Assembly: GCA_016712595.1 (NCBI GenBank)
Contig: JADJQT010000001.1
Location: 1,857,501 to 1,921,500, forward strand
DNA length: 64,000 nt
From: Rhodospirillales bacterium
Lineage (GTDB): Bacteria > Pseudomonadota > Alphaproteobacteria > Rhodospirillales > Defluviicoccaceae
Reading direction: 5' to 3'
Shown: positions 1-8,264 of the stretch, one piece after another
Position numbering within the stretch: the stretch's first letter is position 1
How the letters are laid out: every line of letters begins with the position of its first letter
Program-made: the position numbers and the translations under genes
Notes under the pieces: model-generated
What the model was told of the DNA's origin: nothing
The model's input: only the letters and a program-made list of their open reading frames with translations
Databases searched by the model: none

Positions 1-1
1 C

Positions 2-484
2 CTGCTGGCGGTCCATGAAAAGGTCGTGGAGCAGCAGACCGTGCTCGACAGGCGCGTCCGCAAGGAAGCAAAGGCCGACAGGACGACCCGCCGGCTGATG
101 AGTGTGCCAGGCGTAGGCGTGGTGACCGCCCTGGCGTTCCGCCACACCATAGACGATCCCACGCGGTTTCGATCGGCCCAGACGGTCGGGGCCTATCTCG
201 GCCTGACGCCGCGGCGAAAGCAATCGGGTGAGACGGACGTCAACGGCCGCATTTCGAAGTGGGGAGACCGGCTACTGCGAACCTGCCTGTTCGAGGCAGC
301 GAGCGTGCTGCTGCACCGAACCCAGCGCTGGTCGGCCCTGAAAGCGTGGGGCACGCGGCTGATGAAGCGTATCGGCGCCAAGAAGGCCAAGGTCGCCGTG
401 GCGCGCAAGATCGCCGTCATTCTGCACTGCATCTGGACCGACGGTACCGAATTCGAGTGGGGGACCGAGAAGCAGGCGGCCTGA
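2..484 (+). CDS. IS110-family transposase, C-terminal part (cut by window edge)
   Basis: The reading frame is already open at the first base, so the N-terminal part lies outside the window. The visible 160 codons carry the helix-hairpin-helix segment LMSVPGVGVVTALAF and the block YLGLTPRRKQSGETDVNG followed by RISKWGDRLLRTCLFEAA. These are the Transposase_20 half of IS110/IS1111 DEDD transposases, which act through a DEDD domain (not visible here) and a serine in this C-terminal half. The protein ends normally at a TGA. Activity cannot be judged without the N-terminal catalytic domain. It is the first of a run of unrelated insertion sequences reaching to 4.8 kb. Confidence 0.9.
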   Translation: MLAVHEKVVEQQTVLDRRVRKEAKADRTTRRLMSVPGVGVVTALAFRHTIDDPTRFRSAQTVGAYLGLTPRRKQSGETDVNGRISKWGDRLLRTCLFEAASVLLHRTQRWSALKAWGTRLMKRIGAKKAKVAVARKIAVILHCIWTDGTEFEWGTEKQAA

Positions 485-924
485 CACACGGATCCGGCCT
501 GCGGCGTTCGCAGCGCCGGTTGTTGCCCCTGCCGGGACGGTGGTGTCGGTGACCTCGGTCAATCGGCTGAAGGCGAGTTTCTCGCACTCCGTTGCGCACG
601 TTGAGGCACCCACCCCGAACACAATCATGAGGCTCAGACCTCGGAAAGGACCCTGACCCCGGCATGGAGACGACATCGGAGTTAACAACCATCCGCGATC
701 GAACCGCTGAAAACAGCATCAAAACCGGATAATTGGCTCTGCCACTTCAGGGAGAAAGTTCAGCAATGAGAAGTTGACAGCCACCCGCGATTAAAGGGCC
801 GATTGACAGATTCGAGCTTCATTTGCTTGTGTCTGTAATGGCGCGCACAGCGCCGAAAGTCTGTGACGCCGTATGGTGTGCTTTTCCCGTGTGCGCCCAG
901 CTGTCCGATGAGGATGTTGCAACA
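485..924. other. Non-coding stretch after the IS110 transposase
   Basis: I see no convincing gene here. The stretch probably contains the 3' non-coding end of the IS110 element. An imperfect direct repeat lies at 681-699 and 773-791 (GTTAACAACCATCCGCGAT against GTTGACAGCCACCCGCGAT, 3 mismatches in 19), which may mark an element end or a recombination footprint. Confidence 0.4.
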
Positions 925-1089
925 ATGTTCAGAATGCTCGCTGCCGCGCTCATTGTGGCGCTGCTCGCGTCGTGCACCGCCCGCGTGGATGGACCATCCG
1001 TCAGGGTCAAGCCCGCCACCGTCGAGATCGACTCCGGCAATGATGGCGGCTTCTGCCCACCGGGGCAGGCGAAGAAAGGGCGCTGCTGA
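925..1089 (+). CDS. Small lipoprotein (54 aa) ending in a GQAKKG(R)C tail
   Basis: The predicted product is an exported lipoprotein. An Arg-containing N-terminus is followed by a hydrophobic stretch and the lipobox LLASC, so the mature protein would begin at the Cys about 17 residues in. The C-terminal FCPPGQAKKGRC resembles the tails of many tiny bacterial lipoproteins whose role is unknown. I chose the ATG at 925 because it gives a clean signal peptide and has GAGG a few bases upstream; the longer in-frame start at 823 adds a tail with no signal character. The TGA stop (1087-1089) lies inside the terminus of the IS3-type remnant that begins at 1087, so the IS abuts or provides the stop codon. 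Confidence 0.6.
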   Translation: MFRMLAAALIVALLASCTARVDGPSVRVKPATVEIDSGNDGGFCPPGQAKKGRC

Positions 1090-1359
1090 AGTGGACCCCT
1101 TTGGTGGGACCACTGGAGCATCGTTTCTGATTGGAAGGCTGGCCGGCTCTGTCCTTGTCGATCACGCCACGCAAGGCGTCTGTTGCTGTTGTCGCGGTGG
1201 GCATGTGGGCGACGCGGCAGCGTCGTCCAAACGAAATGTCATGTCCACGGCGTTGCCGGCCACGGTGCCGTGGATGCCGTCGCGCCACACCGCCATCGGG
1301 GTTCGGCCGGCCAGCGCTTGATGGGGACGTCGGCCATTGTAAAAGCCGATCCACGAGGT
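1087..1359 (-). mobile_element. Truncated copy of an IS3-type element (one terminus only)
   Basis: Bases 1087-1359 closely match the left end of the IS3-type element at 8365-9636, starting with the shared terminus TGAAGTGGA(c/g)CCC and running through the 3' end of the transposase gene on the minus strand. Similarity stops near 1359, where the next element begins. About 1 kb, including the other terminus, is missing, so this is an immobile relic. It sits exactly at the end of the small lipoprotein gene. Confidence 0.8.
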
Positions 1360-1506
1360 AATACCAAGTCCCTGTATTCTCGAGACTCTCGAGAGGGATT
1401 GAACGAACCCGGTGTCGTGGGAGTGGGGTGATCGGTTAGCGGGGGCGGCTCCCGTCTGGGAGGATTACGGCGTGTTGAAGCCCGATCCTCAGACAGGAGC
1501 ACCGCG

Positions 1507-2367
1507 ATGGCCGAGATGAGCCCTCTGCGCCGCCGCATGGTCGAGGACATGACCGTCCGCAATCTGTCATTGGCGACGCAACGATCCTATCTTCACGCGG
1601 TCAGCAAGTTCAGCGGCCACTTTGGTCGCTCGCCGGACCAGCTTGGCCTGGAGGACGTGCGGGCGTTCCAGGTCCATCTGGTGTCGACCGGCATTTCGTG
1701 GCCGGCGCTGAACCAGACGGTGTGTGCGCTGCGGTTCTTCTACGGCGTCACGCTGGGGCACGGTGAGATCCCGGAGCGCATCCCTTATGCACGCGAGCCG
1801 CGCACGCTGCCGGTGGTGCTGAATGCCGATGAAGTGGTGCGCTTTCTCGAGGCGGTGCCGAGCCTGAAGACCCGCGTGGCGTTGACGACGGCCTATGCGG
1901 CGGGGCTGCGGGCGTCCGAGGCGGTCGGTCTGAAGCTTGCTGATATCGACAGCGCGCGGATGGTGATCCGGGTCGAGCATGGCAAGGGCGGCAAGGACCG
2001 CACCGTCATGCTGTCGGCCCAGCTTCTGGGCATCCTGCGCACCTACTGGCGTCTGGCCCGGGCCAGCCACTGGCTGTTCCCCGGCCGCGATGAGACGAAG
2101 CCGGTCGACGTCCAGGTGCTGCACGCGGCCTGCCGCTCCGCCTGCGCCGCGGCCGGACTTGCGAAGCGGGTGACGGTGCACACGCTGCGGCACAGCTTCG
2201 CCACCCACCTGCTGGAGAACGGCACCGACACCCGCATCATCCAGGTGCTGCTTGGCCATGCCAACCTGTCGAGCACGGCGCGCTACACGCGGGTCTCGAA
2301 CGGCCTGATCCGGCATACGCAGAGCCCGCTCGACCGCCTCACGCTGGAGGTCGTGCCGCCCGCCTGA
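1507..2367 (+). CDS. Tyrosine recombinase/integrase of an IS91-like element
   Basis: This 286-residue XerC/D-like recombinase has an N-terminal SAM-like core-binding domain (about residues 10-95) and a C-terminal catalytic domain. The active-site set is visible: Arg in AAGLRASEAVGL, Lys in GKGGKDRTV, HTLRHSFATH, the GHANLSST His and the nucleophile Tyr in STARYTRVS. The frame is intact, so the enzyme may be functional. It is followed after 12 nt by the IS91 transposase remnant and lies within the same inverted repeats, so it most likely serves the element rather than chromosome dimer resolution. Confidence 0.85.
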   Translation: MAEMSPLRRRMVEDMTVRNLSLATQRSYLHAVSKFSGHFGRSPDQLGLEDVRAFQVHLVSTGISWPALNQTVCALRFFYGVTLGHGEIPERIPYAREPRTLPVVLNADEVVRFLEAVPSLKTRVALTTAYAAGLRASEAVGLKLADIDSARMVIRVEHGKGGKDRTVMLSAQLLGILRTYWRLARASHWLFPGRDETKPVDVQVLHAACRSACAAAGLAKRVTVHTLRHSFATHLLENGTDTRIIQVLLGHANLSSTARYTRVSNGLIRHTQSPLDRLTLEVVPPA

Positions 2368-2379
2368 TCCGGCCGCGCG

Positions 2380-3051
2380 ATGGCGGCGACATGGGAAGTG
2401 GCGGATGTCTTCCGCCGCCACGGCGAGGCCTATCGGCGCATGCATCACGCTCACCTCGGCCGGGTCGAACGGCGGGTGATCAGCGCCATCACGCTGTGCC
2501 GGACGGCGGCGCTGGGCGGCCATGCCGAGAGCTGCGCCGACTGCGGCTTCGTTCGTCGCCTCCGCGATCTGCGGCGCGTCGAATGGGTGGTCTATGCGAA
2601 GCCGCCGTTCGGTGGCCCGGAACAGGTGCTGGCCTATCTCGGTCGCTACACCCACCGCGTCGCCATCGCCAATTCGCGCTCGGTCGAGGTGACGGGCAGC
2701 GACGTCGCCTTCCGCTGGAAGGACTATCGCCACCACGGCAAGGCGAAGCTGATGGTTCTCGCTGCCGATGAATTCATCCGCCGCTTCCTGCTCCACACCC
2801 TGCCGGACGGCTTCCATCGCATCCGCCATTACGGCTTCCTCGCCAATCACCAACAGGCAGCAAAGCTGGCGCTCCGCCGCGAGCTGCTGGCCGCCTCGCC
2901 GACGGTCGATCCCGAGACCAAGGTCCCACCCGAGCAGAAGCAACTTACAAGCGCGTTCGATCGCTGCCCCTGCTGCGGCGGCCCGATGATCACCTTCGCC
3001 ATCCTTCTGAGGCCGCCGCCGCAACCCTCGTTCCGGCAGGACACTTCATGA
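2380..3051 (+). pseudogene. IS91-family (Y2/HUH) transposase with large internal deletion
   Basis: The N-terminus has the start of the zinc-binding region (CADCGFVR), and the C-terminal half has the IS91 block VVYAKPPFGGPEQVLAYLGRY with the two tyrosines of the Y2 motif (YLGRY) and a distal CPCCGG. The central part, including most of the zinc finger and the HUH metal site, is absent: the product is 223 residues where relatives have about 370-400. The reading frame remains open across the deletion junction near 2565-2580. Nicking activity is therefore unlikely. Mobilisation in trans by a full-length relative is possible. Confidence 0.75.
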
Positions 3052-3417
3052 GTGGCCGCCACCCTTGCTGCCCCGCCTGTCCAGCACCGATGCTGCCGTG
3101 TGCCGGCACCCATCGTCTTGCCCAACAACCGTTCCGGCAGCACCAGGTCCGGCGCGGCGCCCCACGAAACCCCGGTTCAGCTCACTGCTGCCACCAACCG
3201 CCCGGCGTCGCCGGCCTCGACCGCGCCGGATCGATCCCCATGCCGAGCCGCCCGAAAGCGGTCTCGGACCAGACGCAGCAACAATCCCCATAGCTCGGCC
3301 ATCCGCGGGTTCGTTCAATCCGGCTTCGATGAGGTCGCGCCAGCGCACGCCGAAGACCTCGTCCGCGACCTCACAGAAGCCTCCAGATTCAAGGCTGGCA
3401 AACGAGATGGAGTTTGC

Positions 3418-3573
3418 ATGGGGTCGGCGATAGCGCTTCGCGCGGACTTCGACGGGATCACGCTGCGCAAGCTGGCGCGGCAGAGCCGGGACGCGAACCA
3501 GAGCCGGCGGTGGCGGGCGCTGGCGCAGCTCAGCGAGGACGGACCGATCCCTGCGGTGCACGGCGTCGTACGC
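3418..3573 (+). pseudogene. IS630-family transposase, N-terminal fragment
   Basis: From ATG 3418 the frame reads MGSAIALRADFDGITLRKLA and then an Arg-rich helix-turn-helix region (RDANQSRRWRALAQLSEDG), which is the start of IS630/Tc1-type transposases. The match ends at about 3573, where an ISAs1 element begins, and the DDE catalytic domain is missing. It is a dead remnant wedged between the IS91-like element and ISAs1. Confidence 0.6.
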
Positions 3574-3574
3574 T

Positions 3575-4816
3575 CAGGGCTCCGAATCCAATTCAGGCCG
3601 GCGGTGATGAGAGGATGGCGTGGAGGTAGTCGGGGTTCCATCCGGCGATCTTTCGGCGGGACTTGATGGAGCGTTTGTCCTGGGCGGTTCGGACGAGGTT
3701 GAGGGCGAAGTGGCGGACGGTGGCCATGTTGCGGGCGCCGTGGCCCTCGCGCAGGCGGGACTGGTCTTCGGCGAAGGTGACGTCGAGGACCCAGTGCAGG
3801 CGGTTCTCGATCGCCCAGTGGCCGCGGATCGCCGCGGCGGCGTCTGCCGCGGAAAGGGCGCGGGACGAGGCGAAGAAGCGGGTCTCGGTGCGCGACGCGC
3901 TCTTGCTTTCGACGCGGGTGTCGGCGCGGACGAGACACGCGGTGCCCGGCAGGCGCAGTTCGCCCGGGAAGCGGCGGGCGCCGTCGAGCCAATCGACCTC
4001 GCGCAGGACGGCGGTGCGGCGCTCCTCGATGCGGCCGTGGCCCTTGTCGAGGTCAGCGTAAGTTTCGAGCCGGTCGCCCACCTCGGCGAAGGCGGCCTCG
4101 ACCTCGGCGCGCAGCGTCGGCTGGTTGGCCTTGACCGCGAGCAGCCAGTCGGCGCCCTGGGCGGCGATGGCGCGGGCGACCTCGGCATTGGTGGCGACGG
4201 CGCCGATGGAGACGAGCGCGCCCTTCGGGCCCTGTTCGGCGCCGAGCCGTTCGAGCAGCGGTGGGATGGCGGCCAGTTCGCTGGCCTTGTCGGGGACGGC
4301 CTGAAGGGCGAGCACGAGACGCGCAGTGGTGGCGAAGGCGGAGACGAGGTGCAGCGGCGGCGCCCCGGCGCTCCGGCGCTGCGGTCGTGGCTGCGGCGCG
4401 AGGTCTTGCCGTCGATGGCGACGAGCCCGGCCTTGTCGGGCCAGCTCTCCCGCACCCATCCGGCGAAGGCGGCGGCGAAGAGCGCGGGATTGATCCGGTT
4501 CATCAGGATGGTCAGCCAGCGTTCGCCGGGAACGCCGCTCGCGTAAGCCAGATGCCGGCGCAGATAGTCGAGGTGCGCGGCGCCCCAGGCGGCGATGTCC
4601 TCGTAGTCGTCGCAGTCGGCGATGGTCCCGCAGACGACCAGCAGCAGGATCTCGGGCAGCGGATGCAGGATGCGCCGCACGTCGCGGGGGTCCTCAACCT
4701 CGGCGAACCGATCGAGCAGCGCGGCGAGGCGCGACTTCCGGGGCAGGGCTTCGAGGGCGATCATGCGGCGGCTCCAATTCAAGGACGCCGCATCGATTCA
4801 GAGAAAACCGCCCCTG
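3575..4816 (-). mobile_element. ISAs1-family insertion sequence
   Basis: The element is about 1.24 kb and carries one minus-strand transposase gene. Both ends carry CAGGG read inward (3575-3579 and the complement of 4812-4816); beyond that the termini diverge, so the left border is tentative. I see no convincing target duplication. It truncates the IS630 remnant on its left. Confidence 0.6.
3593..4782 (-). pseudogene. ISAs1-family transposase, frameshifted
   Basis: The N-terminal frame (from 4782) has the DDE_Tnp_1-associated region (FAEVEDPRDVRRILHPL, VVCGTIADCDDYEDIAAWG, then LVAIDGKTSRRS with the first catalytic Asp). Near 4350 the homology moves to another frame, which continues LVSAFATTARLVLALQAV and ends with the family signature GHWAIENRLHWVLDVTFAED and WNPDYLHAIL. 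A single-base change at that point would restore a full-length ISAs1 transposase of about 395 residues. As read, the gene is inactive. Confidence 0.85.
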
Positions 4817-4862
4817 TCACCTGTCACATGAGTTCGGGGCCGTGGGCATCGGGTCCGCCGGC

Positions 4863-4891
4863 TTGACAAATGGCGGCGTTCCCGCCATCTC
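4863..4891 (+). promoter_or_regulatory. Candidate promoter with a palindrome in the spacer
   Basis: A consensus -35 TTGACA lies at 4863-4868. One base later comes the perfect inverted repeat ATGGCGG-CGTTC-CCGCCAT (4870-4888), filling the spacer up to a weak -10 (about 4887-4892). The hypothetical gene starts at 4937. Operators placed in the spacer are typical of repressor-controlled promoters; the regulator is unknown. Confidence 0.4.
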
Positions 4892-4936
4892 TCGCCGTGA
4901 CGGCACGTTCCTTCCGAGACGGGCGGCGCACAAGCA

Positions 4937-5269
4937 ATGAGTGAAGAAGACGAAAATAAGCCGACTCCGGTGCAGCCGGCGAAGGCCGAGGAGCCTAATC
5001 CTAATCAACGCCGATACAATATGTACCCGCAAAAGGCTTTTGGCGGTCACGTCGAAACTAAGGTACTGCCGGACGGGCGCATCAAGTATACGCTGTTTCC
5101 ATTTCCGTTCGACGGCTCCGACAAACGGGTGATTATCGTCGATCCGGCGAACGCTGAGGAAATGCGGGCGGTCAAGCAACTCCACCTGATACCGGACATT
5201 AAGAGCGATCCCGGCGTGGGTGTCTATGTGTTTGATGCAGATCTGCTAAGTACCAAGAAAAAGGACTGA
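4937..5269 (+). CDS. Hypothetical protein, 110 aa
   Basis: I do not recognise this protein. It has a charged, Pro-rich N-terminus (about residues 1-25) with no signal peptide or membrane segment, then a compact region with KVLPDGRIKYTLFPFPF and a Lys-rich tail. Its codon use is more AT-rich than that of its neighbours (AAA, ATA and TAT are frequent), which suggests acquisition by transfer. It lies between ISAs1 and the ATP synthase operon. A consensus -35 with an adjacent palindrome stands about 70 bp upstream, so it may have its own regulated promoter. Confidence 0.55.
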   Translation: MSEEDENKPTPVQPAKAEEPNPNQRRYNMYPQKAFGGHVETKVLPDGRIKYTLFPFPFDGSDKRVIIVDPANAEEMRAVKQLHLIPDIKSDPGVGVYVFDADLLSTKKKD

Positions 5270-5649
5270 CCCGCAGACGCCGCGTGAGGCCATGCCGGGT
5301 GTCATTGCTGGCCTCATCCGTGCCACGCTAGCCGCTGCCATTCACCAGCCCCGCTTTTGCTGTAATCGATTGCGTTTGCGCGGACGTCGGATGATCCTTG
5401 TAGCGCGTCCGCGCTGTATCTTGGCACCGGGCCACTAGCCCGCTCACATTCGTGCGTGCAGCAAATGGCCGCACGTGCCACAGGCGATGCGCGGCCAAAC
5501 CGCCGTCAGGGCATTATCAGCGGTTTAGCGTCACTGCCCGACACTCCGTCCGAAGGTTTTTACGCCTTGACAGTATCCGCACCGTCTCTCTATCGTCCGC
5601 GCGTTCTGCGGCGCAGCGAGCGCTTGGCGGCCTACGAGGCGGGGAAGCG
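5270..5649. other. Intergenic stretch upstream of the F0 operon
   Basis: No gene is evident. The stretch holds a GAGGCCA/TGGCCTC hairpin near 5285-5315 just after the hypothetical gene, without a T-run, and the likely atp promoter near its end. Confidence 0.4.
5567..5596 (+). promoter_or_regulatory. Candidate promoter of the F0 ATP synthase operon
   Basis: TTGACA (5567-5572) and TATCGT (5591-5596) are separated by 18 bp, about 55 bp upstream of the atpI start. No other good sigma-70-like pair is visible in this intergenic stretch. Confidence 0.4.
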
Positions 5650-6108
5650 ATGAGCCGGCGCAGCCCCGACGACCGATTGAGTGAATTCGAATCTCGGCTG
5701 AACCGCCTGAAGGATGGGCAATCCGGTAAGGCGGCCGCGAGCGACACAGCAAAGACATCCGGATACGGCATGGCGTTTACCATCTCTGCCGATCTGGTTG
5801 GTGGACTGGTCGGCGGAGCCGGGTTGGGATGGCTGATTGACCAGTGGGCCGGCTCGTTCCCGCTGGGAATGATCGTGTTCTTCTTTCTCGGTGCAGGCGC
5901 CGGGATGTGGAACGTGTTCCGCACTGTACGCGGATATGACATGGCTTTGGGTTTCCGTCCGCCTGCGGCGTCATCGACGGAGCCTGGAGATAAAACACAG
6001 GAGCCGACCGGCTCGCGGTCGGAAAAAGAGGGCGGAGACCACCGTGGCCAATCCACTCCATCAGTTCCAGGTCGATACGATCGTCCCGATCCACATCGGC
6101 AGCGTTGA
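5650..6108 (+). CDS. atpI: ATP synthase accessory protein I
   Basis: AtpI-type membrane protein (AtpZ/AtpI family) that assists c-ring assembly or Mg2+ uptake for the F0 sector. The 152-residue product has a hydrophilic N-terminus, then two membrane segments (about residues 38-62 and 70-90) with the family pattern GGLVGGAGLGWLIDQWAG and FFFLGAGAGMWNVFRT. The start at 5650 has a purine-rich Shine-Dalgarno (GGGGAAG) and removes a non-homologous upstream extension. Its hydrophilic tail overlaps the start of atpB by about 65 nt, which is unusually long and suggests translational coupling. Confidence 0.85.
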   Translation: MSRRSPDDRLSEFESRLNRLKDGQSGKAAASDTAKTSGYGMAFTISADLVGGLVGGAGLGWLIDQWAGSFPLGMIVFFFLGAGAGMWNVFRTVRGYDMALGFRPPAASSTEPGDKTQEPTGSRSEKEGGDHRGQSTPSVPGRYDRPDPHRQR

Positions 6109-6790
6109 CGCGTCATTCACCAATTCCAGCCTCTACATGGCAATTGCCGTAACGCTCATCACGGTGTTTCTCGTCACCAGCGTGAAATCCCGCGCGCTCG
6201 TTCCGGGACGATTGCAGTCTATGGCGGAACTCGCATACGAGTTCGTTGCCAACATGCTCAGAACCAACGTCGGCAGCGAGGGGCGTGCCTATTTTCCGTT
6301 CATCTTTTCGCTGTTCTACTTCATCCTCATCGGCAACATGCTGGGGATGATGCCATATAGTTTCACCTTCACTGCGCAGTTGGTCGTAACCCTCGGCATG
6401 GCCCTGGTGGTGTTCATTGGCACGACCATCATCGGCTTCGTGAAGCATGGCATCGGCTTTTTCGGCTTCTTTCTGCCGCATGGAACGCCGTGGTACATCG
6501 CACCGCTGCTCGTGCCCATTGAGATCCTGTCCTACATCTTCCGGCCGATTAGCCTATCGTTGCGATTATTCGCCAACATGACCGCGGGCCACACGCTGCT
6601 TAAGGTATTCGCCGGTTTCATTGGCGCCTTCGTGATTAACCTCGGCATCCTCGGGGTGTTCCCTGGTCTCGTTCCGATGGCGGCCGTGGTCGGTTTGACC
6701 GGCCTGGAATTTCTTGTCGCATTCCTGCAGGCCTATGTGTATTCGGTGCTGGCCTGCATTTACCTCAATGACGCGATACACATGCATTGA
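6044..6790 (+). CDS. atpB: F0F1 ATP synthase subunit a
   Basis: Subunit a forms the proton half-channels of F0 in the inner membrane. The 248-residue product has several membrane helices and the diagnostic segment SLRLFANMTAGHTLLKV, whose Arg pairs with the c-subunit carboxylate, as well as FLQAYVYSVLACIYLNDA near the C-terminus. I use the GTG at 6044, just after GGCGGAGACC, because family proteins begin near this point (VANPLHQFQV); the longer frame from 5891 would overlap atpI almost wholly. It is the second gene of the F0 operon. Confidence 0.93.
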   Translation: MANPLHQFQVDTIVPIHIGSVDASFTNSSLYMAIAVTLITVFLVTSVKSRALVPGRLQSMAELAYEFVANMLRTNVGSEGRAYFPFIFSLFYFILIGNMLGMMPYSFTFTAQLVVTLGMALVVFIGTTIIGFVKHGIGFFGFFLPHGTPWYIAPLLVPIEILSYIFRPISLSLRLFANMTAGHTLLKVFAGFIGAFVINLGILGVFPGLVPMAAVVGLTGLEFLVAFLQAYVYSVLACIYLNDAIHMH

Positions 6791-6859
6791 GGGTGATCGC
6801 GCAGGCGATCCATCTCTGTAGGGGACTGTCCTTCCAAAACCTGGGTAGGGAATAATACG

Positions 6860-7087
6860 ATGGAAGTTGATGCAGCAAAGTTGATCGGTGCCGGCTTGGC
6901 GGTTATTGGCCTCGGTGGCGTCGGTGCCGGTATTGGCAACATCTTCGCGACGACGATCTCGTCGCTGGCACGCAATCCGGCCGCCCAGCCGCTGATCCAA
7001 CTGCCGATGTGGGTGGGCTTCGCGCTCGTCGAAGCCATTGCACTTTATGCGCTGGTTGTCGCCCTCATCCTGATGTTCGTGTTCTAA
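6860..7087 (+). CDS. atpE: F0F1 ATP synthase subunit c
   Basis: A 75-residue proteolipid forming the rotating c-ring. Two membrane hairpins flank the polar loop SSLARNPAAQP (the RNP is typical), and the proton-binding Glu is in GFALVEAIALYALV. The Gly-rich first helix (GLGGVGAGIGN) is of the usual type. Length matches alphaproteobacterial AtpE. It lies 69 nt after atpB; GTAGGG precedes the start. Confidence 0.96.
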   Translation: MEVDAAKLIGAGLAVIGLGGVGAGIGNIFATTISSLARNPAAQPLIQLPMWVGFALVEAIALYALVVALILMFVF

Positions 7088-7169
7088 TTTCGATCTGCGG
7101 ACCCGGCCCCCGCGGGCCGGACAGCCCGCTCGTAGACACATCCATATTCGACTTTGCGGAAAGAAGACC

Positions 7170-7661
7170 ATGCCGCAATTTGATCCGGCCGTGTGGGTGC
7201 CGCAGCTAGTTTGGCTGGCGATCACCTTCGTGGTCCTATACCTGCTGATGGCACGTGTTGCCCTTCCGCGCATCGGGGATGTACTGGAAGAGCGCGAATT
7301 GCGCATCAGCGAGAGCCTGCGCAAGGCCGAAGACTTAAAGCTCGCTGCCGAAGACGCCGTCGCGGCGTATGAGAAAACGATCGCCGATGTCCGTGCCAAA
7401 GCGGCCGATGAGGTCCGTGCGGCCCGCGAAAAAGCGGCCTCGGAAGCGACCGAGCGTTATGCGAAACTGAATGAGCGGCTTTCGCAGGAGATCGCGGTTG
7501 CTGAAGAACGCATTCGTGGGGCACGCAAGCTAGCCATCGCTAGCCTGCGTGATGTCGCCATCTCCGTCGCTGGTACAGCGTTCGAACGGCTGATCGGTGC
7601 CCCGGTCGAGCCAGCGGCACTGACCGCGGCAGTCGACGCCGCGCTGACGGAGCAACGATGA
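7170..7661 (+). CDS. atpG: F0F1 ATP synthase subunit b'
   Basis: One of two b-type stator subunits, as in photosynthetic and many alphaproteobacterial F0 operons. An N-terminal membrane anchor (LVWLAITFVVLYLLMARVAL) is followed by a long Ala/Glu-rich coiled coil that connects F0 to F1 delta/alpha. It overlaps the next gene atpF by ATGA. Naming varies (atpF', atpX, atpG). Confidence 0.9.
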   Translation: MPQFDPAVWVPQLVWLAITFVVLYLLMARVALPRIGDVLEERELRISESLRKAEDLKLAAEDAVAAYEKTIADVRAKAADEVRAAREKAASEATERYAKLNERLSQEIAVAEERIRGARKLAIASLRDVAISVAGTAFERLIGAPVEPAALTAAVDAALTEQR

Positions 7662-8206
7662 TGGAAGCCTGGGCAGCGGAGACGGCGGCGGGCGGAGCGC
7701 ACGCAACCGCCCACGCCGAGCCATTCTACGGTGCCGCCGAGTTTTGGGTGGCCATCGGTCTCGCCATCTTCCTCTTCTTCGTTGCACGTCATGCCGTCCG
7801 GCTTATTTCCGTCGCGCTCGACGAGAGGGCGGAGCGCATCCGCAACCGCCTCGACGAGGCGAGCCGTTTAGCCGAAGAGGCACAGACGTTGCTCGCCGCC
7901 TATGAGCGCAAGCAGCGTGACGCCGCCGAGGAAGCGGACGCGATCCTCGCCAGCGCGCGTCGCGAGGCGGAACGTCTCGCGGCCGAGGCGAAGGATGAGC
8001 TTGAGCAAACGCTCAAGCGACGCGAGGTCCAGGCAATGGAGCGTATCGCCCAAGCCCAACAAGCCGCGATTGCGGAGGTTCGTGGTCGCGCCGTTGATAT
8101 CGCTATTGAAGCCACGCGCACCCTCCTAGGGGAACGTCTAACCCCGGCACAAGGACAAGCTCTGATCGACGCGGCTATCTCTGAGTTGCCCAGCAAGCTG
8201 CACTGA
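7658..8206 (+). CDS. atpF: F0F1 ATP synthase subunit b
   Basis: The second b-type stator subunit, 182 residues. A short His-rich N-terminus is followed by the membrane anchor FWVAIGLAIFLFFVARHAV, then an extended coiled coil (Glu/Ala/Arg-rich to the end) that would dimerise with b'. The start overlaps the stop of the preceding gene by 4 nt. It is the last gene of the operon: a stem-loop with a T-rich 3' side follows at 8265. The F1 genes are not in the window, as expected for alphaproteobacteria, where F0 and F1 operons are separate. Confidence 0.92.
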   Translation: MMEAWAAETAAGGAHATAHAEPFYGAAEFWVAIGLAIFLFFVARHAVRLISVALDERAERIRNRLDEASRLAEEAQTLLAAYERKQRDAAEEADAILASARREAERLAAEAKDELEQTLKRREVQAMERIAQAQQAAIAEVRGRAVDIAIEATRTLLGERLTPAQGQALIDAAISELPSKLH

Positions 8207-8264
8207 CCATCGCCTCACAAGGTCACCGCCGCTTTGTTGCGACGTGACCGCCGACGTGCTCCAG

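Larger units (their letters stand above)
1396..3321 (+). mobile_element. IS91-like element with tyrosine recombinase and defective Y2 transposase
   Basis: A perfect 16-bp inverted repeat, GGATTGAACGAACCCG at 1396-1411 and its complement at 3306-3321, brackets a tyrosine recombinase gene and an IS91-type transposase remnant. Recombinase plus IS91 transposase pairs are a known arrangement in some IS91-family elements. I infer the borders from this repeat only; the element could extend left to about 1360, where the IS3 relic ends. Confidence 0.65.

Noticed and set aside
1567..3024. A 485-codon open frame on the minus strand
   Set aside because: It is antisense to the recombinase and transposase genes, is Arg/His/Gln-rich with no family pattern, and results from high GC content.
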